From CAZFYZ01 sp964523735 (GTDB taxonomy: Bacteria; Armatimonadota; UBA5829), in assembly GCA_964523735.1 (NCBI GenBank), contig CAZFYZ010000099.1:1-15244 (forward strand): a stretch of DNA of 15,244 nucleotides, given 5' to 3'. A program made the translations under genes and the position numbers. Positions 7,338 to 13,472 of this stretch are shown here, one piece after another; position 1 is the first letter of the stretch, and each line of letters begins with the position of its first letter. Under the pieces are notes generated by a model. That model was not told where the DNA came from. It saw only the letters and a program-made list of their open reading frames with translations, and ran no database searches.

Positions 7338-8258
7338 CTATCCACGGAATGCCTGCACTTCCTCCCGCGAGGGCATGGAATTCTGAGCGCCCAGGCGTGT
7401 AACCGAAATTGCAGCCACTTTCGCTGCAAAACGCGCGGCATCCATCACAAACAAGCCCTCAGCGATGCCGGTCGCCAACGCAGCCGTGAAAGCGTCGCCC
7501 GCGGCGGTGGTGTCGACGGCTTTGACTCGCTGGGCGGGGATGATTTGCTCCGAGCTGCCGGATGAGATAAAGGCGCCTTTCGAGCCGAGGGTTATGACCA
7601 CAGTCTCAACCCCCAGTGCGCGCAGCTTGTCCGCGGCGGGTTTGGGGTCAAGATCGGCTCCACATCCGGAGAGCCCGATAAGCTCGGCGGCCTCGTGCTG
7701 GTTCGGTGTCAGCACGTCTACTCTGCCAAGAACCTTAGGGGATACCGGCCTGATAGGCGCGGGGTTGAGGATGATTCGGGTGCCAACTGACTTAGCCACT
7801 TCGACCGCGTGCGCGACGGTTTCCGACGGTATCTCGAGTTGCAGCACCAGGATGTCGGCGCCGGCTATCGTCTCCCGTGCTCGATCGACGTCCTCGGGCG
7901 AGAGAGCGTTGTTCGCGCCAGGAGCAACCACGATCGCGTTCTCCCCTTTTGCATCTACCGAGATCAGGGCGATGCCGCTCGGATGCTCCCGGTCGGTAGT
8001 CACAAACTTGGTGTCGATGCCAACCTTGTGGAAGTTGTCGAGCGATGCCTGCCCAAAGACATCGTCGCCTACTCGTGCCACCAGCTTGACATCGGCTCCC
8101 AGCTTGGCGGCACAAACGGCCTGATTCGCGCCCTTACCGCCAGGGACCATTATGAACTCGCCGCCAAGGATCGTCTCGCCTGGCCCAGCGATTTTCGCGG
8201 CCCTGACGACCATGTCCGTGTTGGAGCTGCCAACGACTACTATCTTTGCTCGAGCCAA
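7338..8258 (-). CDS. rbsK: Ribokinase (PfkB-family sugar kinase)
   Basis: Ribokinase phosphorylates D-ribose with ATP to ribose-5-phosphate in the cytoplasm, feeding the pentose phosphate pathway. The protein has 306 residues, essentially full length. Motifs appear in order: GSSNTD (10-15), GGKGANQA (40-47, sugar-binding), NPAP (165-168), TPNQHEA (184-190), TLGSKGAF (223-230), then DTTAAGDAF (249-257) with catalytic-base Asp255 and the anion hole, and finally VTRLGAQNSMPSREEV (286-301) near the monovalent-cation site. The start is TTG (8258-8256), fixed by a full AGGAGG 7 nt upstream. A TTGACA-N17-TAGAGT promoter is positioned to give a leader of about 30 nt. The next gene on this strand begins 147 bp downstream and may be co-transcribed. 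A different pentose or nucleoside substrate is possible, but ribose best fits the motifs. Confidence 0.94.
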   Translation of the reverse strand: MARAKIVVVGSSNTDMVVRAAKIAGPGETILGGEFIMVPGGKGANQAVCAAKLGADVKLVARVGDDVFGQASLDNFHKVGIDTKFVTTDREHPSGIALISVDAKGENAIVVAPGANNALSPEDVDRARETIAGADILVLQLEIPSETVAHAVEVAKSVGTRIILNPAPIRPVSPKVLGRVDVLTPNQHEAAELIGLSGCGADLDPKPAADKLRALGVETVVITLGSKGAFISSGSSEQIIPAQRVKAVDTTAAGDAFTAALATGIAEGLFVMDAARFAAKVAAISVTRLGAQNSMPSREEVQAFRG

Positions 8259-8296
8259 TGGTGCGCCTCCTGGTGTGTGCTTCGGCCAATTGCTAG

Positions 8297-8325
8297 ACTC
8301 TACACTCGGCCGCCGAGGTTGTCAA
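8297..8325 (-). promoter_or_regulatory. Ribokinase promoter (TTGACA-N17-TAGAGT)
   Basis: On the minus strand, TTGACA (8325-8320) is followed after 17 bp by TAGAGT (8302-8297), a perfect -35 and a 4/6 -10. The expected start is near 8290, placing AGGAGG (8271-8266) and the TTG start codon about 30 nt downstream. Confidence 0.6.
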
Positions 8326-8333
8326 GGCAAGGA

Positions 8334-8349
8334 GTCAAAGGTCAATGGG
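8334..8349 (-). promoter_or_regulatory. TTGAC direct-repeat motif (copy 2)
   Basis: The plus strand reads GTCAAAGGTCAATGGG; on the minus strand this gives CCCATTGACC-T-TTGAC. It matches 1437-1451 apart from one extra base. It lies just upstream of the ribokinase -35, where an activator or repressor could bind. Confidence 0.3.
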
Positions 8350-8373
8350 CCGGTGGCGCGGGAACGTGGAGAG

Positions 8374-8411
8374 CCAGCTTGTTGTCCAAGCTCGCCTGCT
8401 ACACAAGCTGG
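8374..8411. promoter_or_regulatory. Competing hairpins upstream of ribokinase and the propeller gene
   Basis: CCAGCTTGT (8374-8382) is perfectly complementary to ACAAGCTGG (8403-8411), loop 20 nt. AGCTTG (8376-8381) can instead pair with CAAGCT (8387-8392), loop 5 nt. The two structures exclude each other. It may be an operator dyad or an RNA switch; no ligand or known riboswitch class was recognised. Confidence 0.3.
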
Positions 8412-8678
8412 TACAAAAAAGTTCCCCAGTCCTGGGAGGACCGGGGAGGAGAAAAGAGGGTGGGAAGGTTTGCTACTATATATACGACGCAGCAACTGCC
8501 TTTGTTCCACCCCCTCCGTCACTTTTTGTGCAATATCACCACACCACCGGGTATATGCAGTTCGCGCCGCCTACTGCAGGGTAATTCCTGCAATGCTTGC
8601 TCTCGGTGAGGCTGCACGTCATGCCGAACTTACAGTCACCCCTCAGCGCCGGGGCTATGCGAAAGGGCCCCGAAGAGT

Positions 8679-8684
8679 TATAAT
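8679..8684 (+). promoter_or_regulatory. Possible -10 element for the propeller-led cluster
   Basis: TATAAT lies 38 nt before the ATG at 8723. At the correct distance there is only a poor -35 (TATGCG at 8656-8661), so an activator or an alternative sigma may be needed. Confidence 0.3.
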
Positions 8685-8722
8685 ATCCCCCGGCTATTGC
8701 ATACGAGCAAAGGATTAACACA

Positions 8723-9838
8723 ATGAACAGTCGGATTCCCATATACNNNNNNNNNNTCGCCAACCCGCCCGCTCCTCCGCTGCCCGGCCCATTGGGCAAT
8801 CCTCCCAACTGGGACAGCGGGATCAAAGTCGGCACCATGGCGTTTTCTGCCGTGAACCCATCCGGCACGGTGTGGGCCGGAGCCTGGAACCAGAATGCTA
8901 AGGACGGTGAACTACGCTCGGCGCTTGTGGTGATCGACCTCGAGAAGAGGACCGCTCAGCGCCAGGACCTGGGCAAGGGCGTGTTCACAAATGGCCTTGG
9001 TTGGGCCGATGACGACACGGTGCGAGTGATGTTGACTGATTCCGAGGATCCCACACTGGCGAGCAACTCGAAGGTAGTTTACTTGCGGAAGGCAAGCTCA
9101 TCATCGCCCGAGTTCGAGACGGGTGATTCGCTTCGCGCGCCAGTCGAGCGTGTGCTCGCCTGGCCGGTCGGCTCCGACCTCTGCCTTGCGCAGATGGCGA
9201 GCGCGAACCCAGGCCTCGAAGTCGCTGTGCTTGACAAGGGCGTTATCGCCGGCAAAGCAATCTCAATGGTTCCGCTGAACGAGTCAGTAGAGGCCTACCG
9301 CGTGGCGGCTCTCACGCCTGATGGCAGCTCGTTTGTATTCTCCACAGCCACCAAGACCGGTGGGGACCTGGCCTATTGGTACGTGGACACCAAGACCGGC
9401 GCCAATCCAAAGATGCTGGCTTCGACCGACCTGCCTGGCCGCGCGGAGGGGATGTGGGTCTCGCCCGCGGGCGTGCTGATGGTGGTCAGCCAGCGCGACA
9501 AGTTCGAAGTCCTGCGCTATGACCCCGCGAGTGGCAAAGTCGCGCCCGCAACCGGCGACATCAAGACGCTGTGGCCGGACGCGCCAAAGTCCATGATGTT
9601 CGCTACCTATAACGGCGGTTTCCGCCTCGACCTCGCAACCGGTAAGACCAAGCGGCTGTTCGATCTCACCCGGCAGGGCAAGGACTCGGATGAGTGGCGC
9701 CGGCGCATACAGGATGGTCGCCTCTATCCTCGCAAGGATGGCAACTACACTGCCGTCTCTGTGCTTGCCAACCAAGTCGACATCCGAGTGATAGAAAAGG
9801 ACGGCGACAAGGGCGGCGACATCCTGCCGAGAGGATAA
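8723..9838 (+). CDS. Beta-propeller-like (TolB/WD40-type) protein, interrupted by an assembly gap
   Basis: The frame reads MNSRIPIY, crosses 10 N (8747-8756), then resumes with a Pro-rich linker (ANPPAPPLPGPLGNPP) and about 330 residues of blade-like repeats. These include ALVVIDLEKRTAQRQDLG, ALTPDGSSFVFSTATKTGG, MWVSPAGVLMVVSQRDKFEVLRYD and FRLDLATGKTKRLFDL. Such propellers usually scaffold protein interactions in the envelope; no enzyme motif was seen. The start ATG has AAGGA 8 nt upstream. Because a short charged N-terminus is followed directly by a Pro-rich linker, a membrane anchor or signal segment may be missing inside the gap, meaning the gap could exceed 10 bases. If so, the apparent frame match is coincidental. 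The stop is 4 nt before the next gene's start, indicating an operon. Confidence 0.65.
   Translation: MNSRIPIYXXXXANPPAPPLPGPLGNPPNWDSGIKVGTMAFSAVNPSGTVWAGAWNQNAKDGELRSALVVIDLEKRTAQRQDLGKGVFTNGLGWADDDTVRVMLTDSEDPTLASNSKVVYLRKASSSSPEFETGDSLRAPVERVLAWPVGSDLCLAQMASANPGLEVAVLDKGVIAGKAISMVPLNESVEAYRVAALTPDGSSFVFSTATKTGGDLAYWYVDTKTGANPKMLASTDLPGRAEGMWVSPAGVLMVVSQRDKFEVLRYDPASGKVAPATGDIKTLWPDAPKSMMFATYNGGFRLDLATGKTKRLFDLTRQGKDSDEWRRRIQDGRLYPRKDGNYTAVSVLANQVDIRVIEKDGDKGGDILPRG
8747..8756. other. Assembly gap of 10 N inside a coding region
   Basis: Ten unresolved bases fall after codon 8 of the propeller gene. The real length is uncertain. Confidence 0.95.
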
Positions 9839-9842
9839 TGCA

Positions 9843-10580
9843 GTGGGGTCATTCGCCGGACTGATTCTGGCGGCAGGCAGGGGCAGCCGGTTCCATGACG
9901 AGTCCGGCCCGCCCATCCCCAAGGTGCTTCGACCCGCGCTGGGCCGACCGCTGATCTCTTACGTTGTGGAGGCGCTAAGGTCTGCCGGCGTCGATGATAT
10001 CGCGGTTGTTACCGGCTATCAGGCGGAAGAGGTCGAGCGGGCGCTTGGTGATGGCTTCAGATATGCGCGCCAGCCGGAGCAGCGAGGTTCTGGCGACGCC
10101 GTCAGATGCGCTGCTGAGCTGTTCGATGGCTTTGTCGGGCATGTGGTCATTATGTGCGGCGACAGCCCGCTGTTCCGAGCCGCTACGGTAACCAGGATGA
10201 TGCGTGCGCAAGTCGCAGACTCTGCGGCTGCCACGCTCGCATCGGCAGTGCTGGATGCCCCGACGGGCTATGGTCGGATACTGCGCGATCCTGGTGGACG
10301 TGTCACTGCGATCGTCGAGGAGAAGTGTGCCGACGCGGCGCAGCGCGACATTCGTGAAGTCAACGGCGGCGCCTACGTCTTCGATGCCCCATGGCTCTTT
10401 GCCAACATTGGTCAGATGGCGAAGAACGAGGCGGGCGAGTACAACCTTACGGATATGGTGCGTGTCGCCATTGAGCAAGGCCGGCGGGTAGCCACCGTCG
10501 AGTGCGACCCCGAAGATCTTCTCGGTGTTAATACGCCGGAGCAACTGAAGGTCGTGGAGGATATCCTGCGTCGCCGCTAG
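9843..10580 (+). CDS. GlmU-like sugar-1-phosphate nucleotidyltransferase (pyrophosphorylase domain only)
   Basis: This enzyme family joins a nucleoside triphosphate to a sugar-1-phosphate, giving an NDP-sugar and pyrophosphate in the cytoplasm. The 245 residues contain only the Rossmann-like transferase domain. Visible motifs are LILAAGRGSRF (7-17), Lys27 (PKVLRPALGRP), QRGSGDAVR (80-88), CGDSPL (105-110, metal-binding Asp107), GYGRI (142-146), EEK (159-161), NGGAYVF (174-180), EYNLTD (199-204) and GVN (228-230). These are closest to the N-terminal half of GlmU (UDP-GlcNAc pyrophosphorylase). The left-handed beta-helix acetyltransferase half is absent, so it cannot be a complete GlmU. The start is GTG at 9843 with GAGG 8 nt upstream, inside the previous gene's end. 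Next to galT, it may supply UDP-GlcNAc or UDP-Glc; the exact sugar is unresolved. Confidence 0.88.
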   Translation: MGSFAGLILAAGRGSRFHDESGPPIPKVLRPALGRPLISYVVEALRSAGVDDIAVVTGYQAEEVERALGDGFRYARQPEQRGSGDAVRCAAELFDGFVGHVVIMCGDSPLFRAATVTRMMRAQVADSAAATLASAVLDAPTGYGRILRDPGGRVTAIVEEKCADAAQRDIREVNGGAYVFDAPWLFANIGQMAKNEAGEYNLTDMVRVAIEQGRRVATVECDPEDLLGVNTPEQLKVVEDILRRR

Positions 10581-10621
10581 ATGCCTCCCAGTTCCGTCGT
10601 TTTGGTTTCTTGGAGTTACCT

Positions 10622-10765
10622 ATGCAGAAACAGAAAATCGCCCTTCCCGACGGGCGCTACCTCATCTACTACACATTCGATAAGCAGACTGCCGACAAGC
10701 AGGTCGGGAAAACCAATGACAGACCCCAAATCTCAGATCTAGAATCCGCGGAGGTCAAAGGCTAG
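10622..10765 (+). CDS. Small 47-residue protein of unknown function, coupled to galT
   Basis: This short gene encodes MQKQKIALPDGRYLIYYTF followed by a polar, charged tail ending ESAEVKG. It has a clean Shine-Dalgarno, GGAG at 10612-10615, 6 nt before ATG 10622. Its stop TAG shares its last base with the GTG start of galT (TAGTG), so the two should be translationally coupled. The N-terminal half (LPDGRYLIYYTF) has the alternating pattern of a beta-hairpin; there is no transmembrane segment or signal peptide, so it should be cytoplasmic. I do not recognise a named family. A regulatory or assembly partner for GalT or the neighbouring nucleotidyltransferase is speculation from position alone. 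Confidence 0.7.
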   Translation: MQKQKIALPDGRYLIYYTFDKQTADKQVGKTNDRPQISDLESAEVKG

Positions 10766-11742
10766 TGTCTGAGCTTCGATGGCATCCTATACTCGAGGAA
10801 TGGGTCATCACCGCGACGCATCGACAGGATCGAACGTTCCTGCCGCCGGATGACTACTGCCCCCTCTGCCCGACCCAGCCTGGCGCGTTTCCTACTGAAA
10901 TCCCGTCCGAAGACTATGAGATCGTCGCATTCGAGAACAAGTTCCCCTCGCTGAAGCATCCCGCGCCTGAGCCCGCAGTTGAGGAAACCGGCCTCTACAA
11001 GGTTCGCCCGGCGGATGGCATCTGCGAAGTGGTCTGCTATACTCCCCGTCACAATGGCACTCTGACAGACGCCACGCCCGAAGAGATGCGCAATCTGGTG
11101 GATGTTTGGACCGATCGGTTTCGGGACTTGGGCAGTCGCGACTTCATCGATTACGTGTTGATCTTCGAGAACAAGGGGCAGATGATTGGGGTTACGCTCA
11201 ACCACCCTCACGGACAGATATACGCGTTCCCGTTCATTCCGCCCAAGATACAGAAAGAGCTCGACTCATCCGCCAAGCACATGGATAGGACAGGCCACTG
11301 TCTCTTCTGCGATATCATCCAGGAAGAACTCACTGATGGTCGCAGGATTGTGGCCGAGAACGATTCGTTCGTCGCAGCGATCCCCTTCTTCGCGCGCCTG
11401 CCCTACGAGGTCTACATCTTCTCCCGCAAGCACCATCAGACGATGTTGACGTTCGATGAGTCCGAGCGCGACGATTTTGCAGGTATCCTCAGAACCATCC
11501 TCCAGAAGTACGACAACCTCTGGGATATGTCGCTCCCCTACATGATGATTATGCACCAGGCTCCGACCGATGGGCGTGATTATGGGTATTACCATTTTCA
11601 CGTGGAGTTCCATCCGCCGCACAGGACCAAGCATAAGCTCAAGTATCTGGCGGGATGCGAGACTGGGGCCGGCTCCTACATCAATGACACTTTGGCCGAG
11701 GAAAAGGCAGCCGAGCTTCGCGCCGCCGAGCCGCGGACATAG
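10765..11742 (+). CDS. galT: Galactose-1-phosphate uridylyltransferase
   Basis: GalT exchanges UMP between UDP-glucose and galactose-1-phosphate in the Leloir pathway, through a histidine-UMP intermediate. The 325 residues show both HIT-like halves. The zinc site is Cys32/Cys35 (YCPLCP), His96 and His147. The active site is NHPHGQIY (146-153), with nucleophile His149 and Gln151. The C-terminal half has HCLFCDI (178-184) and YYHFHVEFHPP (275-285). Only GTG 10765 fits: GGAGGT (10750-10755) lies 9 nt upstream, and the start overlaps the small gene's stop by one base. The C-terminus falls in a hairpin spanning the stop codon (11732-11748). It forms a Leloir pair with galK, which lies two genes further on. 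Confidence 0.95.
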   Translation: MSELRWHPILEEWVITATHRQDRTFLPPDDYCPLCPTQPGAFPTEIPSEDYEIVAFENKFPSLKHPAPEPAVEETGLYKVRPADGICEVVCYTPRHNGTLTDATPEEMRNLVDVWTDRFRDLGSRDFIDYVLIFENKGQMIGVTLNHPHGQIYAFPFIPPKIQKELDSSAKHMDRTGHCLFCDIIQEELTDGRRIVAENDSFVAAIPFFARLPYEVYIFSRKHHQTMLTFDESERDDFAGILRTILQKYDNLWDMSLPYMMIMHQAPTDGRDYGYYHFHVEFHPPHRTKHKLKYLAGCETGAGSYINDTLAEEKAAELRAAEPRT

Positions 11743-11748
11743 TCCGCG
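11732..11748 (+). terminator. GC-rich hairpin spanning the galT stop codon
   Basis: CGCGGAC and GTCCGCG form a perfect 7-bp stem with loop ATA, and TTGTT follows. The U-tract is weak. It could be a partial terminator or an RNA-processing or stabilising hairpin separating galT from the downstream genes. Confidence 0.4.
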
Positions 11749-11753
11749 TTGTT

Positions 11754-11852
11754 CGTCATTTCGAGCAGCGATCAGTGTCATTTCGAACGTAGTGAGAAAC
11801 CTGCTTTTGGAGTTACCTGCAAAGCAGATCTCTCGCGCTGCTCGAAATGACG
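11754..11852. repeat. 99-bp dispersed inverted-repeat element (GTCATTTCGA family)
   Basis: Perfect 17-bp inverted ends are present: CGTCATTTCGAGCAGCG (11754-11770) and CGCTGCTCGAAATGACG (11836-11852). A second GTCATTTCGA sits at 11777-11786, and an inner stem CTGCTTT (11801-11807)/AAAGCAG (11821-11827) closes a 13-nt loop. Hairpin repeats with TCATTTCGA...TCGAAATGA ends are, to my knowledge, widely dispersed in bacterial genomes. It encodes nothing. Its right end happens to supply the spurious ATG at 11847 that would over-extend the radical SAM frame. Confidence 0.8.
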
Positions 11853-11946
11853 GTCTGCCGTCGGTCGGGCGCTGTCGTAGCGCGACATCAGGGCGGGAGT
11901 TCCTCCACAATGCAGGTAGTCTGCCACAACCTGACGAACCTATCCG

Positions 11947-11964
11947 TACGATCGGAGGATCGTA
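11947..11964 (+). promoter_or_regulatory. Hairpin presenting the radical SAM Shine-Dalgarno in its loop
   Basis: TACGATC (11947-11953) and GATCGTA (11958-11964) form a perfect 7-bp stem with tetraloop GGAG. The ribosome-binding GGAGGA (11954-11959) is half loop, half stem, and the TTG start codon (11967) begins 2 nt after the stem. Translation may be limited or regulated by this fold. Confidence 0.45.
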
Positions 11965-11966
11965 AC

Positions 11967-13472
11967 TTGGCCACCGTAAGAAAAGTAACCCTCATCGAGC
12001 CCAAGCCCCCCGGCTATCACGTCTACAGCCGTATCGCGCTTCCGAGGCTGGGGCTGCCGCTGATCGGGGCGATGCTGAAGCAGCGCGGGATCGACGTCAG
12101 CATCTACTGCCAGGACTTCGCCGAGATTGACTACTCGGAGGTCTACTCATCCGATCTCGTAGGGATCTCGACCACCACCTCTACCGCTCCCGAGGGCTAT
12201 CGGATCGCCGACTTGGTGCGGGACGCAGGCATTCCGGTGATGATGGGCGGCTCCCACGTCACCTTCATGGCAGACGAGGCCCTCGCGCACTGCGACTTCT
12301 GCGTGCGCGGAGAGGGCGAGTACACAACGCTCGAGCTGATTGACGCGATCGATTCGGGCTCGGGATTTGGCTCGATAGCAGGGCTGTCCTACCGTATTGG
12401 CGATGAAGTTAGACACAATCCCGACCGCGAGCTTGTGCAGGACCTGGACTCACTGCCGTTCCCCGATCTGTCACTCATCAGCGAGCGTGAGAAGATCAAG
12501 CTTACCCCCGTTGCGACCTCTCGCGGCTGCCCCTATGACTGCAGCTTCTGCAGTGTCGTCAGTATGTTCGGCAGGGGCTGCAGGCAGCGGAGTGTGGAGA
12601 GCGTGGTCGAGGAGCTGAGGCTTCTCAATGCAGACACCGTCTTCTTCTACGACGACAACTTCGCCGCTGACCGCGCGAGGACAAAGCGGCTGTTGGAGAG
12701 GATGCTCTCGACCGGCGTCACACCAAACTGGACCGCACAAGTGCGAGCAGACGTCGCGCGCGACCGTGAGCTGCTGAAGCTAATGAAGCGCAGCAACGCC
12801 TACATGTTCTACATCGGCCTGGAGTCTGTGAACCCCGCGACGCTCAAGGAGTACAATAAGCGGCAGAGCGTGGAGGAGATCGTCGAGTCGGTGCGCATTA
12901 TCCACGAGCACGGGATGATGGTGCACGGGATGTTCGTCTTTGGCGCGGAGAACGACGATGCCCAGAGCCTGCGGGAGACGGCCGCGTTCGCGCTAAGAAA
13001 TGAGATCGACACGGTCCAGTTCATGATACTCACGCCTCTTCCCGGGACGCGTTACTATACCGAACTGGAGGCGCAGGACAGGTTGCTGACTCGCGAGTGG
13101 AACCTCTACGACGGGCAGCATGTGGTTTACCAGCCGGGCAAGATGACACCCTATGAGCTGCAGAAAGAGACTTTTCGGTCCATGAAGCGCTTTTACAGCT
13201 TGCTTGAATGCGCTAAAATGGTGTTTGGGCTGGAATTCCTGAGGTTCGCGGCGAGGTTCAACCTGAGCCTGCTGATGGGTCGCTGGCGCGCGGCTAAGAA
13301 GCTGCTCGACAACCGGCTGCTGCGGGGCTTCTACCGGGCGTATGGTCACATCCTGATCAAGCGTTGGGAAGCCGCAAACAAAGACTTTGGGGAAAGGATC
13401 AAGGCGCTGGCCGAGAGGGCGCGATCTGTGCGCAAGCCCGCTCGGGTGACGCCTGTTCAGAAGACTGACTGA
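11967..13472 (+). CDS. B12-binding-type radical SAM protein of unknown substrate
   Basis: The protein has 501 residues. Residues about 1-150 form a cobalamin-binding-like Rossmann domain (RKVTLIEPKPP, LGLPLIGAMLKQRGIDVSIY, VMMGGSHVTF at 91-100). The usual DxHxxG lower-ligand motif is not visible, so B12 would bind base-off without His or not at all. A radical SAM domain follows, with cluster ligands Cys188, Cys192 and Cys195 (GCPYDCSFCS), then FYDDNFAADRART (227-239), YIGLESVNP (282-290) and ILTPLPGT (354-361). The C-terminal 140 residues are helical and basic. Members of this class methylate or rearrange lipids, sugars or natural products. The TTG start is set by GGAGGA 7 nt upstream; ATG 11910 is an alternative with a worse Shine-Dalgarno. 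Its stop overlaps the galK start (TGATG), so a link to galactose or glycan metabolism is inferred. Confidence 0.83.
   Translation: MATVRKVTLIEPKPPGYHVYSRIALPRLGLPLIGAMLKQRGIDVSIYCQDFAEIDYSEVYSSDLVGISTTTSTAPEGYRIADLVRDAGIPVMMGGSHVTFMADEALAHCDFCVRGEGEYTTLELIDAIDSGSGFGSIAGLSYRIGDEVRHNPDRELVQDLDSLPFPDLSLISEREKIKLTPVATSRGCPYDCSFCSVVSMFGRGCRQRSVESVVEELRLLNADTVFFYDDNFAADRARTKRLLERMLSTGVTPNWTAQVRADVARDRELLKLMKRSNAYMFYIGLESVNPATLKEYNKRQSVEEIVESVRIIHEHGMMVHGMFVFGAENDDAQSLRETAAFALRNEIDTVQFMILTPLPGTRYYTELEAQDRLLTREWNLYDGQHVVYQPGKMTPYELQKETFRSMKRFYSLLECAKMVFGLEFLRFAARFNLSLLMGRWRAAKKLLDNRLLRGFYRAYGHILIKRWEAANKDFGERIKALAERARSVRKPARVTPVQKTD

Larger units (their letters stand above)
8259..8722. other. Divergent intergenic region (464 bp)
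   Basis: This region lies between ribokinase (-) and the propeller gene (+). It contains the ribokinase promoter, a copy of the TTGAC repeat motif, two mutually exclusive hairpins (8374-8411), a small dyad TGCAGG-gtaatt-CCTGCA (8575-8592) and a TATAAT hexamer (8679-8684). A minus-strand frame over 8536-8742 looks like a small secreted peptide, but it is not accepted as a gene. Confidence 0.55.

Noticed and set aside
7465..8124. Long plus-strand frame opposite ribokinase
   Set aside because: It is Ser/Ala/Thr-rich antisense shadow of a clearly recognised ribokinase in GC-rich DNA.
9284..9922. Long minus-strand frame opposite the propeller gene
   Set aside because: It has no Shine-Dalgarno or recognisable domain and is a shadow of the plus-strand gene and operon junction.
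11847..11966. Longer N-terminus of the radical SAM protein
   Set aside because: The ATG lies in the inverted-repeat arm and the added residues look non-coding. TTG 11967 has a much better Shine-Dalgarno.
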